From contig NC_135997.1 in the NCBI RefSeq assembly GCF_048128805.1, positions 6,078,116 through 6,142,115 on the forward strand: DNA of 64,000 bases. The letters are read 5' to 3'. Source of the DNA: Centroberyx gerrardi. Lineage: Eukaryota; Chordata; Actinopteri; Beryciformes; Berycidae. The first letter of the stretch is position 1, and every line of letters starts with the position of its first letter. The translations under genes were made by a program, and so were the position numbers. Shown here one piece after another: positions 13,101-27,300 of the stretch. Under the pieces are notes generated by a model. It was given only the letters and a program-made list of their open reading frames with translations, was not told where the DNA came from and searched no databases.

Positions 13101-15235
13101 AAATATGCCGTGTGCTTACGTAAGCATGCCCGTAACTAATTTCAACCAATAATATCATGACATCCACCCATCAATCAATCTTCAACTTTTAGCGCACAGA
13201 GCTAAGAGGCTAAGATTCATTACTTAGCTAGCTAGCAACAGCATGGTACTTCGGTGTGTCTTCGGGTGTTATGACACACCCACTTTTCAACGTTCAAATC
13301 AAATTCCTCCCAACGTTATGTCCCGCCTGTCTTTCCTGTTTCACTCGGAAATACGTCACAATACGGAAGTTAGATACTCTCGAAATGCCGTTTCATCTCG
13401 ACTTTAAGGTCAACTGGCCACAGTTTCCATCTTAAACTGCAGATCACAAGTATCCCATCCAAACCCACTGACTCAAAGGAGGATCCCAATGTTTTTTTTT
13501 TTTTTTTTTTTTTGGTGAGAGATAACTGTTTCCCCAGGGAACAGAGGGAGGCTTTGTTCTCTGCAGCTGAAGGCCTGGCAGCTCTCTGATGGGACTCAGC
13601 TGCTCACACAATGCTACTGTGCTCTATTATATGGCCTTGCCTCTCACTCAGATCAATGTAGAGGAATTTGTAGTTCTTTTTTGAAAAATAAGATTTTGTC
13701 AGTGTAGATTACAGTCAACAGGTCTCATACGTTTTTGTCCAGCATTTAGATCTTAAGGATCATTCAACCTGTTGGCCATCTCAAAATATTGTCGATCTAT
13801 CATTATACTGTAGATCTCAATAGGCAATTGCAAGTATTTGATGTCTTGGGTTTAATTTGGGGATATGAGATTATTATTTTTTTTTTTTTCTTGATTGAAC
13901 ACACTCATTAGTTAATTAGGAGAGATGCAGTAGATGGTGGTTTCGTAGTCTATTTATTTTTTTTATACATAGCCTATTTTAATCTTTGTGTTTGTCAGTG
14001 TTTTGCCTTAATTTTAAAGATGCCTAGGTTGTAACATCACCAGTTTAAGGACTGTAGGGTGTTCAAGAATTCCCATGAGCATATAATCAACCTTTTTAGG
14101 AACAAACAAGTGTACTAAAATCTTCAAAAACACTAAACAAAGAAAAGGCACTACTGGAACTTGCACCTTACTTATAGACATACTCAAGGAAGATCTTGAT
14201 GTGTTGAAATGTATTGCATTGTTAATGTGGTCAGAAGAAACACACTGGCTGCCTCTGACTCTGAACAGTTTAATGTTCAGGGGATGGTGTGGCCGAGGTG
14301 GAGATCATCTTTGTAGTAATAATATTGTCCTGCAGATGGCGCTTTAGTACCGTTAGCTATCTGACAGCAGCTTAGTCAGAGTACAGAAAGCCTCTCTTTG
14401 ATTTTCTGTGACTTTTCTCTACCTAAAGTGTAGACTCTGCCCACTTTTTTTTAGATTAATGAGCTCAAGTAAAGCCATGTGTGATTTTTAGGCTTACACA
14501 GGCTTGGTGAGAACTGGGCTCAAACTGGTTTTAACTTGTCTATTTTACAAGCTGTTGATCATGGTAGACTCATCTAAGGAGGTTTACAATTGACTTTTTT
14601 TTTTGAAGTCCACATTATAAACAATTTGTCATTTCCTTCCTCCTCATTTTTCATGCAGTTACAGTCTTGTGACACTGAAAGCAGTTGAATAGTATTGTAA
14701 TAAATTCAAAATGTTACATTTCCTTCAGCCACTTCCATCCTGGACCCCTCTCATTTATTAACATAGTGGATGTTTGAACAAATTAAATGGATTAAAAAAA
14801 AAAGTTAAATTCAGACCATTTTTATAGTTGTATGATATGAATCTTTACCAAATTGAATGTGATGGAACATATTTTGCTTAGTGTAATCAGTCTGTATTTG
14901 ACTAAAGGCCGACATACACTAATACACATAATACTCATTATGATTGAGTAGCTAAAAATACTGAAACATTTACCTGAATCATGAAGGTACAATTACAAGT
15001 TTGTGTGAATTCTTCATGAATCATGAAATGTTGTGTTCCCTACACACAGAGAATGAGGGATTCAGTTAGGCTAGTGCTTAATTAGTCATCCAGTAAATCA
15101 GTTGACATCCAGACTTGAGACTTTTTAATAGTTCATTTAAATTAATAAAAATATTTAGGACATCTAACTAGCCTGCCCTGGGTCTATAGGTGTTAATGCA
15201 TGGCCCATTTGAGATTTGCTGGACTCAGGCTGACT

Positions 15236-15310
<75 letters not shown>

Positions 15311-18300
15311 TTTCTAACCATGTCGCCCTACCTGTCCATCCTGCAGCCATCGACGAGTACAAGCCTCAAGATGCCACCACTAACCCGTCTCTTATCCTGG
15401 CTGCTGCCAAGATGCCGGCCTACCAGCACCTAGTGGACCAGGCTATTAAATTCGGCAGTGCCAAAGACGGGTAAGTGGTCACACTCAGATGAGTTAAACC
15501 AAGCACCCTAAGCTTCGTAAGTCAGTCTTTAGTTATAGACCTCTTGAACCAACAATTGGATTACACTTGAGCTAAAAAAGGATGAAAGCAATAGTCATTT
15601 ACTAAATAAAGGGGAGATTTGTGTCTGCAGGTGTTACAAAACCATAAGCCCTTGGGTGCTGCGTCTGTGTGGCTTTTAGTGCAATACATAGTTCCTCTGC
15701 AAGGTTTTGACAAAGTTCCTTAATTTAAAGCAGGCAGCTGAGACGGTGTGCTGGAGCCCTTTCCAAAATGGTGCTATAATCACTACACAGTGTCCATTGC
15801 TTGTAATGTTCCTGTTTCTATATTAATAGGATGTGAACTGCACTAGCCTCATAATTTTCCCTCTCTGTTCAGAGCTGAAGAGGAGCAGGTGATCAACACC
15901 ATGGACAAGCTGTTTGTGAGTTTTGGCCTAGAGATCCTCAAGAAGGTCCCAGGCAGAGTCTCCACTGAGGTGGATGCAAGGTAGGAGGAAGCAACATGTT
16001 AAAGGCACTGATGATGACAGTAAACATGTAAATACTTTAAGTCTGTGTAGCACTTTTCATAACGGCATTCCAAGTGACAGTGAAACTATAAGAAAAGCCA
16101 TTAAGATAAATCAAGTCAGACATGAATTAAAAACGGGCTAAATAACAGACAGCCAGTGTAGAGAGGCCAAACTGATGGGTGAAAACCTTGTAAATCCAAT
16201 TTTGGTGATTTTCATGTTTTTAATTTCAATTGAAGGATTACATATTCCTCTGAGTTGACCGTCAGGTTTATGAAACCTTTTCAAAACCAATCGGATAAAC
16301 TGAAAAATACATGGTGGTTAAGAACATGATGGAACACAGCTGAAACATGACCAAAGATGACTTCTGAAGTTCTGGATATAGGATTGGCCAGACAACTCTG
16401 GAGCTCTGTTATGTCTGTGTTGAGTTGAAGAAAGTTTGGGCCATTCAGTCGTTACTTCAGCTAGACGGCCATGTAATACCACCAACTTATGGAGATTGTT
16501 GAAATGAATTGTAGCAATGAAGAAATTCTATGCCTCCAAGTAATAAGGCAGCGTTTCCTCTGTATTCATTTAGCAGTGGTGCACCACCACAGCGAGGAAA
16601 TTACCACCGCTGCTAGAGAAAAATGTGACATTTTTAAATTGGCATTGTAATTTAGTCTTGCTATCATAAGTGTCCAAATGGTTTAGAACTAATTATTTCA
16701 TTATATGATTTAAAAAAAAACATTTTTAGCAACCTCAACTTGAAACATAACTTGGACCAAAACAGCGACAGATATGGGACAAAACTATAATTATCCCCCC
16801 AAGCACCACAAGATTCATTAAACATTAGAGGAAACACTGTATGGAAGGGATAATGTACCAAGTATTACCTGTTAAATCACTTATTAAAACTTAATTATAT
16901 GGTACAGCCTTTTTTATAGTCTGTGGCTCTTGTTAGTGGTCTAGCTCTAAGCAAACCCACACACACCACACCCACAAACCCTACACAACGCAAACACACC
17001 GCACACACGCGCACCACACCCACAGCTCTAATGCCACAAATATACATGCACTCACACATACGCAGACAGATGTGCGCGCACACACACACACACACTCCTG
17101 TTTGTGAAATCGATATCAATATCAACCTTGTGATGGATAGTTTCAGCGATATAATGTCAAGGAAAACCAGACTCAAACCCATGGATTTGGATTTCACTGC
17201 ATATGCAAGCAACTATGTGATGATAATCTTGGCAGGAGGCTGAGATCAACTGATAAAACCAGCTTTTTCAGTTTGCTAAGAAAACATGCATACAGCTACA
17301 GTTTGTGTGTGCCCTATCAGATCAGTGAACGTGTTTTATCAGATTGTCGGGAGCATGTTAAATTAATTTCCTGTAATCGCTAAACCAGGCACCAAAAATA
17401 ATTAAAATGAGTGTATCTTGTGCACACATCAGCCAGAATGAAGAGCATGTTGATGTTGTAAATGGTGTTGGACGGTTAGACGAATGTATCGCGGAGCAGC
17501 GATGGATTTAGTCCATTGGTGGAATTTCACTTCAATTTCTTTGATTTTTGGAATTTAATATGTAGCCCAGTGCAAGACTCTGGGAGGGAGCGTACTACTG
17601 ACACGTCATCACAAACTCCACATCTGAAACCACAACAGCAACGCAGACAAACCAGTGCAGTTAATGAACTCAATAGATCGTCATCAGCAGGAGCACTGCC
17701 AAACTTGCAGTGCACTGTCCATACAGCCTGGAACTGAAGCAACTCATACATGCATCATGTGTTTCTGTTACTCACCAATAGGGCTCTGCGATATGGTTGA
17801 AATCAATATCACGATAATCATAAGAATATATATTAATATTTATTTTTGTATCGATATCACAATATGACTTGCATATGCAAAATCACGTTAAATGATCAAA
17901 TTAATGTTCATCCCATTGAACCAAATGGTTAGGTGTGATGTCAAACAAAACTAAAATGTTCTTGTTTTTAAATAAAATTAGCTTGTAATCAATTTTAGAC
18001 AGAAAAAATATGTGTCACAATATCCCCAAATCACCATATCATGATATGATATAATTCCACTCGAGGCGATAAACAATAAGGTTGAATTATGGCCCAGCCA
18101 TACTCACCAATGAAGTAAACTTGTTAAAATGAAGGCTGCACTATTACAGTAATGTGATAGTCGCTAGGGCTGCACGATATATCGTTTCAGCATCGTCATC
18201 GCGATGTGCGCATGCGCAATAGTCACATCGCAGGACGTGCGATGTCAAGTAAGGCAAATTAACTCAAACACATCATGCTGCAACTTTTTTGCTGCTTGAT

Positions 18301-21300
18301 ACAAAAGGAAAACTCATGGTTCTAATTTTCCATGACTAATCTACAAGAGAAGTCTGTCTGATATAACATCATTTACTCTGATTTAAGAGTTTGTTATTAG
18401 AGTAGCATATGTTACCTTTCCAGCTTTCGCGGCTTCGAACCGTAGTTGGGAAGCCTGTGGTGTTGTGCTAGCCTATTTTAGCTTAGCCTGGCTCGTAGCT
18501 GGTAACAAGATTTTTACTAAGAGTCCGGCCCAATTCTGCAGTGGAGAACTGGCACTTTATTTCGATACAGCAGCGAACATAATGCACGGCCTCTCGGTGA
18601 CGTTCTAAGCTCTTTTCCCGCTAACTATGGTAACTTTACTCACTTAGCATCCTGCAACATCCATGCTAAAAACACACTCACTTCCTACTACGTCACCCGC
18701 GCAGGTTACCCACAAGGCCACCTTCTTAAAAGGGGCAAGGCTTGATAGAGCTATTCCAAGTCATTTGGTGAAAATTCCTGTATTTTTTCATATCGCAATA
18801 TATATCGCAGAAAAAAAAAATATTGCAATGTCAGTTTTTTCCAATATCGTGCAGCCCCAATAGTCGCCAAATATTTAATATGATTTATGGTTGAAAGTAG
18901 ATCTTTTTGGCTAATTAGTAATTAGCTTGTTACATCTCCTTGCTGTTTTCAGAGAGCTGAATATTTTTTTTTTTTTAGTAGTAGTGGACACAATATTTCC
19001 TAGACTGGAGGCTGTGTGGGCTGCTACACACTCCTCACTTTCTAACACAGGATGTTAGATCAAATTTAGAATATTGGGTTGATTTTAGCCATTTGGACCT
19101 AAAGCATATTTTATGCTCTAGCTATACATTCTGATAACATAAATGTGAAACTTTGCATGAATACCCAGTTGTGCTACCATAGCTCATAGATCATCATCTT
19201 TGTCCTCAAGGTCATGATCAAGCTACCCATCTTGATCATGACATGGATTTCTATCCTTTGGTCCTGAACTCTCTCTTTAGGCAGACTCACCGACTGCTTT
19301 TGTTCGCTTTTGTTCACACATCAAAACCACAAGCTGGTTATATTTAAGCTTCTGCCTTTGACATTACTCGTCTGCTGTGGCTTTCAAAAGCACAATAGGC
19401 TCTACCCAGTTTGACGCTCACATGTCAGGTCTGTTAATTTGTATGTGTAATGGTTGCCATGCAATCCAAAATGTTTTTATTACTTGACGAACATGATGGG
19501 AAAGCAATGTGACAAAACGAGTTGGAAGTTGAACAGTGGCGACAAGACGAGACAGTTCATCGGAGCTAGACGCTTGTTGTGTTCTGTTGATGGGAAAGGA
19601 GGCGAGGGTGTGAGCCTGGGCGATAAAGTCCCAAAACGACCTGTAGCTTTAGCTGGGAGAGGGGCCCTACAGAATAAATTGCCACTGTTTTCACATGAAA
19701 AAACTAAGAAACATGATTGTGTTACTTACTCGAGATGATATAAAATTGTAGGAAAAGTAGAAAATGGCTCCCCCTTTGTGTGAGCGAAATACAAACTGTC
19801 TTCTATCCTTTTGGTATAAAGCATCACAGACTGGCCGGGTTGGTAAACATGATTGTGTTGTGTTAAGTTAAAGTAGTTTAAGTTTAAGTAGTTAAAGTTG
19901 CCTTTTTAGCAGCCAAAACGGTAGCATATGGTGCTGTGGGTGGATGCCTCTTACACCACACAACTGGCTGTTTAATGTGCTGTCAAAGCCTGGGAACAAA
20001 AAATGAGACTTTTATCAAATGCTTTATATTTCTTGAGGAAAATTATATTTGGATAATTATTGTAATGTCGCCCATCTCTACATGGGTGTGTTAAGCGAAT
20101 AAAGGACTTGCCACTTATAAATAATCATCTGTATTTTCTGTTGACGTACATCCACATACCAGCAGGTATGGAGTACATCTGTGTTTTCTGTTGACGTACA
20201 TCCACATACCAGCAGGTATGGAGTACATCTGTGTTTTCTGTTTACGTACATCCACATACCAGCAGGTATGGAGTACATCTGTGTTTTCTGTTGACGTACA
20301 TCCACATACCAGCAGGTATGGAGTCGGGCTGCTACAGGTGCAGCGCTGTCGTATTACTTATTAATCACATTGATAATTTCGGCGGGAAATGTAAGCAATG
20401 TGTCCCCCCCCCCCCCCCCCATGGACACGCTACAGTAAAGCTGTACAGTACAGCTGTCAGACTTGTCACATGCCTAATTATCTGTGTTGGTTGTGCCGTT
20501 CTCTTCCCCAAACAGGCTGTCCTTTGATAAAGAAAAGATGGTCGCCCGGGCCCTGAGGCTCATCGCTCTGTACGAGGAGGCTGGCATCAGCAAGGAGCGC
20601 GTCCTCATCAAGCTGTCATCGACATGGGAGGGCATCCAGGCTGGCAAGTAAGTATGTTGTCAGTGATCCATGCATCGCCTTTATGTGCCTTGTAACAACG
20701 CATTATGTAATAACACTGCATTATGTAATAATCTGCCGCATTTTGTAATACACAGCTTGAATGCAATGTGTAATAAATTTCCCTGCATTTTGTAATAAAT
20801 TATTACATATTGCTGTGGTTATTACAAAATGCGGGAGTTGCACTTTTTTTATGATGAAAATGTAATAATACAGTGCATTATGTAATAACCAGTCTTAATA
20901 ACAAGTAATAACAAGTCTTCATCTGTAGGCTACACGTTATATTTTTAACAATTAAGCTAAATTAAACTTCCCAAATATTAAATTAGACCGGCGTTATAGT
21001 TGACTCTAATCTTAGTCTAAATAGCCACATCAAAGAACCAGCGGTGACGAAGGCCGACTGTTGCGTCGCCTCACGTCGCCTCTGTCTGGTCCAAAAAGTT
21101 GCACTTGAACACACCGCAAAGACTACAGCCAACGGCCAACTAGCACGTACGTTCTGCGCCTGCATGAGGGGAAATAATTCTCCATACCAGCAGGTGGCGG
21201 TAGTCGGTAGAAGAAAATCTTACCTGATATAACAAGTTTATTTTCGATCTCACGCCAGAGTTCTGTTTTCACCACTCGGTTGGTATAACGTTTTTCTGTA

Positions 21301-24300
21301 ATGTCGTACAGAGCTGGCCTCTCCTGAATCATGCTGATCAGTTGGTCTTCAGTTTCTTCATTCCAGACGGCCATGTCGTTGTGAAAATATTCGCGTATTG
21401 GAATAGAGATGGAGAATGGAGAAGAGCCTTCTGTGTGTGCCCTCTTGACTTTGTTGTTTGCTTGCTTTCGTCACTTCCGTTTCTCTTCTCGTGCCAATCA
21501 GAGTGATCTCTCTCACCGACGGGCTCCGCCGCCGATTCAACATGCTCAATCGGCCGAAAAGCCGCCAACAGGGGTCCGACTAGTGCCAACGGTGCGGGAC
21601 ACACCGCAAAAACTAGGGACACAGACGCTTACCGACTGGTGTGTCAGGGCCTTTAGATGTTTGTGTCAGTGTAACACTCAGTGTCGTGCAGTTTCTATGT
21701 CTCTATAAACTAGGGCTGAACAATTAAACGAAATTTTATCGAAATCGCAATATGGCCTACTGCAATTTTCAAATCACAGGAGGCGCAATATTTGTTAAAG
21801 GCGAAATGTGTGTCAAAATACCATTTTAAATGAAATATTGTCGTGCTGCAGAGATGTCCTGCCTACACATCATATTCTACAGACTTAAGAAAACATCTTT
21901 GTTTGGTACAGATCCCCACAAAAATCACACCATAATCATTTTAATACGTTTTTCAATGAAAATGAAAATAATGATGTAAAAATTATCATTCCCTCTAATA
22001 TCGCAATTGCAATATCAGTCAAAATAATCGCAATTAGATATTTTTTCAAAATCGTTCAGCCCTACTATGAACCCTCAAGTACAGTTTCTATTAAGCTAAG
22101 GAATACAGTGACACTTAATGTAGTTTTGACCAATGAAAGATACTACTAATCTACTGAACTAATAGTGAATTTTGAGTCAGTATGATTCATGCTAGAATGC
22201 ATAAAATAAACATTGTTGTTATAATGTTATAACGATTTTTATGAATGAAGACATCCATTTTGGTTGGTTATTACATAATGCACCATATTACATTTTCATC
22301 AAAAAAAAAGTGCAACTCCCGTATTTTGTAATAACCACCGCAATATGTAATAATTTATTACAAAATGCGGGGAAATTTATTACATATTGCGTTCAGGCTG
22401 TGTATTACAAAATGCGGCAGATTTTTACATAATGCGGTGTTATTACATAATGCGGTGTTATATGCCTGCTAGTTTGTATTGATAAGATCATACAAACATG
22501 ACATCATATCCTTGACTAGACCTCTAGGTTGAACAGGCTCTCCCAGATCTGTCTTCTAATTACAGGTTATTTCTAGTTCATGTGAACATAGGTAGATACA
22601 GATACAATTGGTCTTTCATATCATTACAAAATTACTGTGCAATTGACTTAGGAAATCCCCAAGACATTCAAAGTACTCAGGAATGTATGGACAGTCTGTT
22701 GGGCGTTACATAATTATGGCTTTACACAGCAGACTTCAAGCAGAGTCGGTGGTGAACATATCACATGGTCAACATAAGGGAATGGAGATTTATTCATGAA
22801 CAATTAATAAATATGAATAAAGTTAAAACAGTTGTTCCCCAGTTCCATCTGATGGTAAACGGTTGACAGAGAATATTTACAAAGATTACAATATGATTCC
22901 CCATTTGCTACTGACAATTAGATGAATTACATCAATACTATTTAATAGGCCAAACATTAATTTCTACAATCCAAAAGTATTCACAAATTATAGGAAATAA
23001 TTATCCAGTTTTCTGCCTTTACTATTCTACACTGTGTACAGTAATTAAATCATTCCCACATTCACAAATCACAACAAAAATAATTTAACTCTCTGAAACC
23101 AACTCACTGTTGCATCATGAGGCCTGGTCTCCATGACAACAAAAACTAACTGAAACTGCTAGTTTAGTTAGCCATCAGCCTTGGTCAAAAATAAGTTGAC
23201 TAGAATTAAAGCTTGGACCATTTTAACATACTGTGTATATACTCAAGCCCATGGTCCTTAGGAGTCTTAGTTCTTATTTCTAGTATTATTTCCCTGATTT
23301 AAATTGCCTTGATTTTTGGTCATTTTAAAATGAAGCCTAGTTACAGGAAAGTCAAATTGGGGAGCACATGCAGAAAGAAAGAAATTATGCTCAAGTTGAT
23401 TTAAAATTAATTTACAGACAGTGGCCTAAACGCCCCTAACATTTCACCAAGCCTTCCTCAGGATGTGCTGGGTTTGTGTTTCCCCATTTTGAGTTTCTTG
23501 TGCTTCTGCTTCCTATTGCGAATGCACCGCCACCTGATACTTCTTCATCTTTTTTTTTTTGTTTAACTACAAGAATTTATACTATACTTTTTAACATGTA
23601 AAAATACCTTGTTTCAGTTCGTTCGCACTCTAGTCATGGCCAATTTTATTGCGACCTGTATGTGTCTGTTCCCACCTCTTCTTACTGGATTATGCAAGAG
23701 AGAAAGACACGTCTGTTTACACTCTCTCACTATTTAACCTAGGCTACTGGCTATTTAAATAAACTTTTGACTTGTGGAAATATAAATTCTGTAATGCAGC
23801 AATGCAATCTTTAACGGTTGCTAAAATGGGACTGGGACTTCAAGTTCCTCTACCATAAACGCCTGTGAGTCGACCGGCGTTCGGTGAAATCACCTGTAGA
23901 CCAAACGGCAAAATTCAGTAGCTTGTCTTGTCATCCAGGTGGGGAGCCATGGAGAAGAAGCAGGCGCGTTCATGTCTGTACATATTGTTTGTTTATGATG
24001 GGTTCAGATAAAATGTATCTGTGTGTTTTCCTGCACAGGGAGCTAGAGGAGAAGCATGGCGTTCACTGCAACATGACCCTGCTGTTCTCTTTTGCTCAAG
24101 CTGTGGCCTGTGCAGAAGCAAAGGTCACCCTCATCTCGCCCTTTGTGGGACGCATCCTCGACTGGTACAAGGAGAACACAGACCGCAAAAGCTACGAGCC
24201 AAACGAGGACCCAGGTAATAATGTGCATTCATAGTCGTATGAATCCTGTATTCATGAGTACATTTGATTTTTGTCACTGGTAGCATCAACAGCTACGCAC

Positions 24301-27300
24301 ATTGAGCCTTGAACCTTTTATAGTTCCTTGCAAATTGGCATTAGACTGGCATTTCCCAGATAGTTGATGAGAGAGAGGAAGTGGACGAGTCGATTAGCTC
24401 TAATAAGGCGTGAAAAATTAACCTGTTAAAACAGCAGCCCGAAATGATGCTGACAATCAAAGTGCTATCTTTCCATACTGTTATGAGTAAGGACTGACAT
24501 TTTCTTTTCTTTTTTTCCTCTAAATCAAACGGTGACATGAATTTTACAGTCAAATCCAATAGTTGAAATTAACGCTTATACAGTATATTTATATGTGGTG
24601 ACAGAAATGCCTCAGAACTGATGCTGCATTCAAGGTTTCCTCCTAAGCTCATACTTCCAAGTTCTGCATGTATGAGGAAAATCAATTATGGTAGAAAATC
24701 TCCAAATCTTACTGTTAACCATGGCTCGCTCAAATAGGACACAACATACAACTATACAACCTTACATTGGTTCAGAAGTGCAAAACAGTCCTGTACATCT
24801 CCCCAAACGCATCAGTCATCTTTGTAGACATGCACCCAAAGGTGCTAATGAGAATAATTGTCAGAGGAAGAAAGACAGGAGAAGAGAGAAAAGCACACAG
24901 GGCAGGGGAGCGCATAACTGTTATAGAAAATAATTGACTCTATACAATAATGAAATGCAACAAAGAGAGGTATTGAACACATTTTTAGAACAGGTATCCT
25001 GAAGCGACCCTTTTAATTCACAAGCCCTTAGCTGAAGCGAAACTAGCTGTAAGCTTTGGTTTCAATCAAAAATGCTAAGAAGGCCTACAAGCCATTCCAT
25101 TTCCTGAAGTGGCAATATACAGAAACCTAGAGCACAGTGACAGGGGCTGGGTGAATAAATAACAACTACATTCAAAATGTAACAGTATTGATTCAACATA
25201 ATCCTTTATTACGGAACATTTTTGCAGCTGTGTTAACATTTTGTTGGATCTGTGTGTGCATGCTGACAACAGTAAATCAAATCACTGACACCCTAGTTTA
25301 TTTTTTCATTTCTCCTGGCAACGGTTTCATTCAACATTGAATTTGGATAAAAAGTGGTGCCCTAACACTTAAAGTGCCATTTCACTCTGGTACAAGAACA
25401 TTTTCACGTTTAAAACCATAGAAAAGTTTCTGTTCATTTCAAAGATGACTTGGAGCTATCTACCAGGGAATGAATGGCAAAAACACAATTTATGATGATT
25501 AAACGGTTTCTCGTAGAGGAAGAACATCTGCTCAGCATCCATGGTTTACTATGGGCATGAACCTTTAAATCATGAATATGCGGTTTGGTAATGAACCTGC
25601 ACCTTGAAACAATTTACATTTTAAGCAATGCATTTAGATGGCATGCTAAAAATGAAGCTTGTTTAGCAGCAACTAAACGGCAAGTTTGGTAACCTTAACT
25701 GCAAGCTAGTTAGCCAGAGTTATTACAAAGCTTATAATCCAATCTCCTCAAGAACATTTGTGAGTATAACCAAAATTTAGATGTCAAGGAGGAGGAGATT
25801 ATTCTGATAAATGAGTAATTCTGATAAATATTGTCAGTTGACTATATGGGCACCATATAGAATGTAGAGATTTTTTTTTTGGTGGTTAATCAGTTTGCAT
25901 TTACTGTCTTGAAATGGCTTTTAGGTCGGCTTCCTAAACAAAACAGCCCAGCTAAAAGTCTGAATCTGAAGAGTCTGAAAATACAAGTGACTGACTACTC
26001 TGAAAATCAATGAAGCTCATAATGAAAAGTACTCTGACACTTGGGACCATGAATTTAAGGAAGTGCAACTGCTGTCACATCCCAAACCCTGACATGCCCA
26101 CTGAGATGTTTGAGTCCACTCCAGTCATTAAAGTCTGTTTTGTGCATCATCTGTCCGATGCCATAAGCTCGCATCTTAATCCTCCAGCTGTCCTCATCCC
26201 CTTTTTATTCTCCGTCCCAAGGTGTGGTGAGTGTGACCAAGATCTACAACTACTACAAGAAGTTCGGCTACACCACGGTGGTGATGGGCGCCTCCTTCAG
26301 GAACACGGGGCAGGTGAAGGCCCTGGCCGGCTGCGACCTGCTCACCATCTCCCCCGGCCTGCTGGGAGAGCTGAGCCAGGACCACAGCACCGTCACAGAG
26401 ATGCTCAATGTGCAGAAAGGTACTGCAGCCTCATGCTTATTATTCCAGAGTAATGGGAGAAATCTGGTAACACGTCAGATTAGGCAACACATTAACTATT
26501 AATAAGTTGCTTATTAACCTGCATATTAGTAGTGTATTGGTTCATTATTAGTTATTAAAAAACACTTATTAGTACCTTATTCTGCACATCATATTCTACA
26601 CATTGTATTCTACAAGTATAGCCCATAGTCCCTCAATGGCCTCCTAATTAGTGCTTATAGCAATCAGTAAGGAAGTTGTTGCACATGAATTGCGCTTTTA
26701 GTATGCTTTGCTCAGTATGGGGCTTATAAGGTGCTAGTATCACATATTGAGAGAAATTATTAAACTATTGAGGGAAAACTCATAGTTAAGAGTTAATGTG
26801 TTCCTTAATCTAAAGTGTGACCATCTTGATTTTTGGTATTGCCTCATTGATGTCAAGTCGGTCAGATGAGCAAAAGGTTTCACTTAATTGGTAAAACAAT
26901 ATGGCAGCTTGTCAGTTTATCAGTGTATTTTGTTGGCACTCCTCTTTTGCAACTTGTGTATAAGTATGGTACATTCACACCCAGTTATTTATGTCTTTAA
27001 CCAACTTCATTCCTGTGGATTTTGCGTTGTCTCAGGGTTGACATCATGAGACTATAGGGTGCTGAACTATATTGAGGGTGGTGGTTGGGCAAGTGGCAGA
27101 GCATGGGAAACAGTAGGAAGATGGACTACAAAAAGTTACACAACATAGGCTATATGTTCAAGATTATGTTTACCGGCGAAGGCAAAAAAATATAATAATA
27201 AAACCTTTGTTTTTGAATAAAGTGTAATTTCTTGTTCTATACTGAATGAAGGTTCTATACAAAAGAAGCCTTAACGGAGAAAGAAAGGCTTCTACACACA

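Larger units (their letters stand above)
20691..22462. mobile_element. Long-inverted-repeat DNA transposon derivative carrying a MADF exon
   Basis: The left arm (20691-20890) and right arm (22265-22462) are inverted copies about 200 bp long that differ at scattered positions. Both are built from repeated TTATTACATAATGCGG / CCGCATTTTGTAATA words and share phrases such as GGGAGTTGCACTTTTTTT. Between them lies GC-richer unique sequence with a minus-strand MADF-domain exon (21224-21374) and its upstream region, plus a later hAT-like insertion (21711-22064). This looks like a deletion derivative of a larger transposon whose DNA-binding accessory gene was MADF/Myb-like, as in PIF/Harbinger and related families. 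The exact superfamily and target duplication are not resolved. It lies in taldo1 intron 4, antisense with respect to the MADF exon. Confidence 0.75.

Noticed and set aside
16923..17243. 106-codon Thr/His-rich open frame
   Set aside because: Covers the CA-rich patch in taldo1 intron 3; composition explains it.
20078..20305. Minus-strand 75-codon open frame with repeated [20 protein letters not shown] units
   Set aside because: Direct read-through of the 50-bp minisatellite; no start context, domain or splice support.
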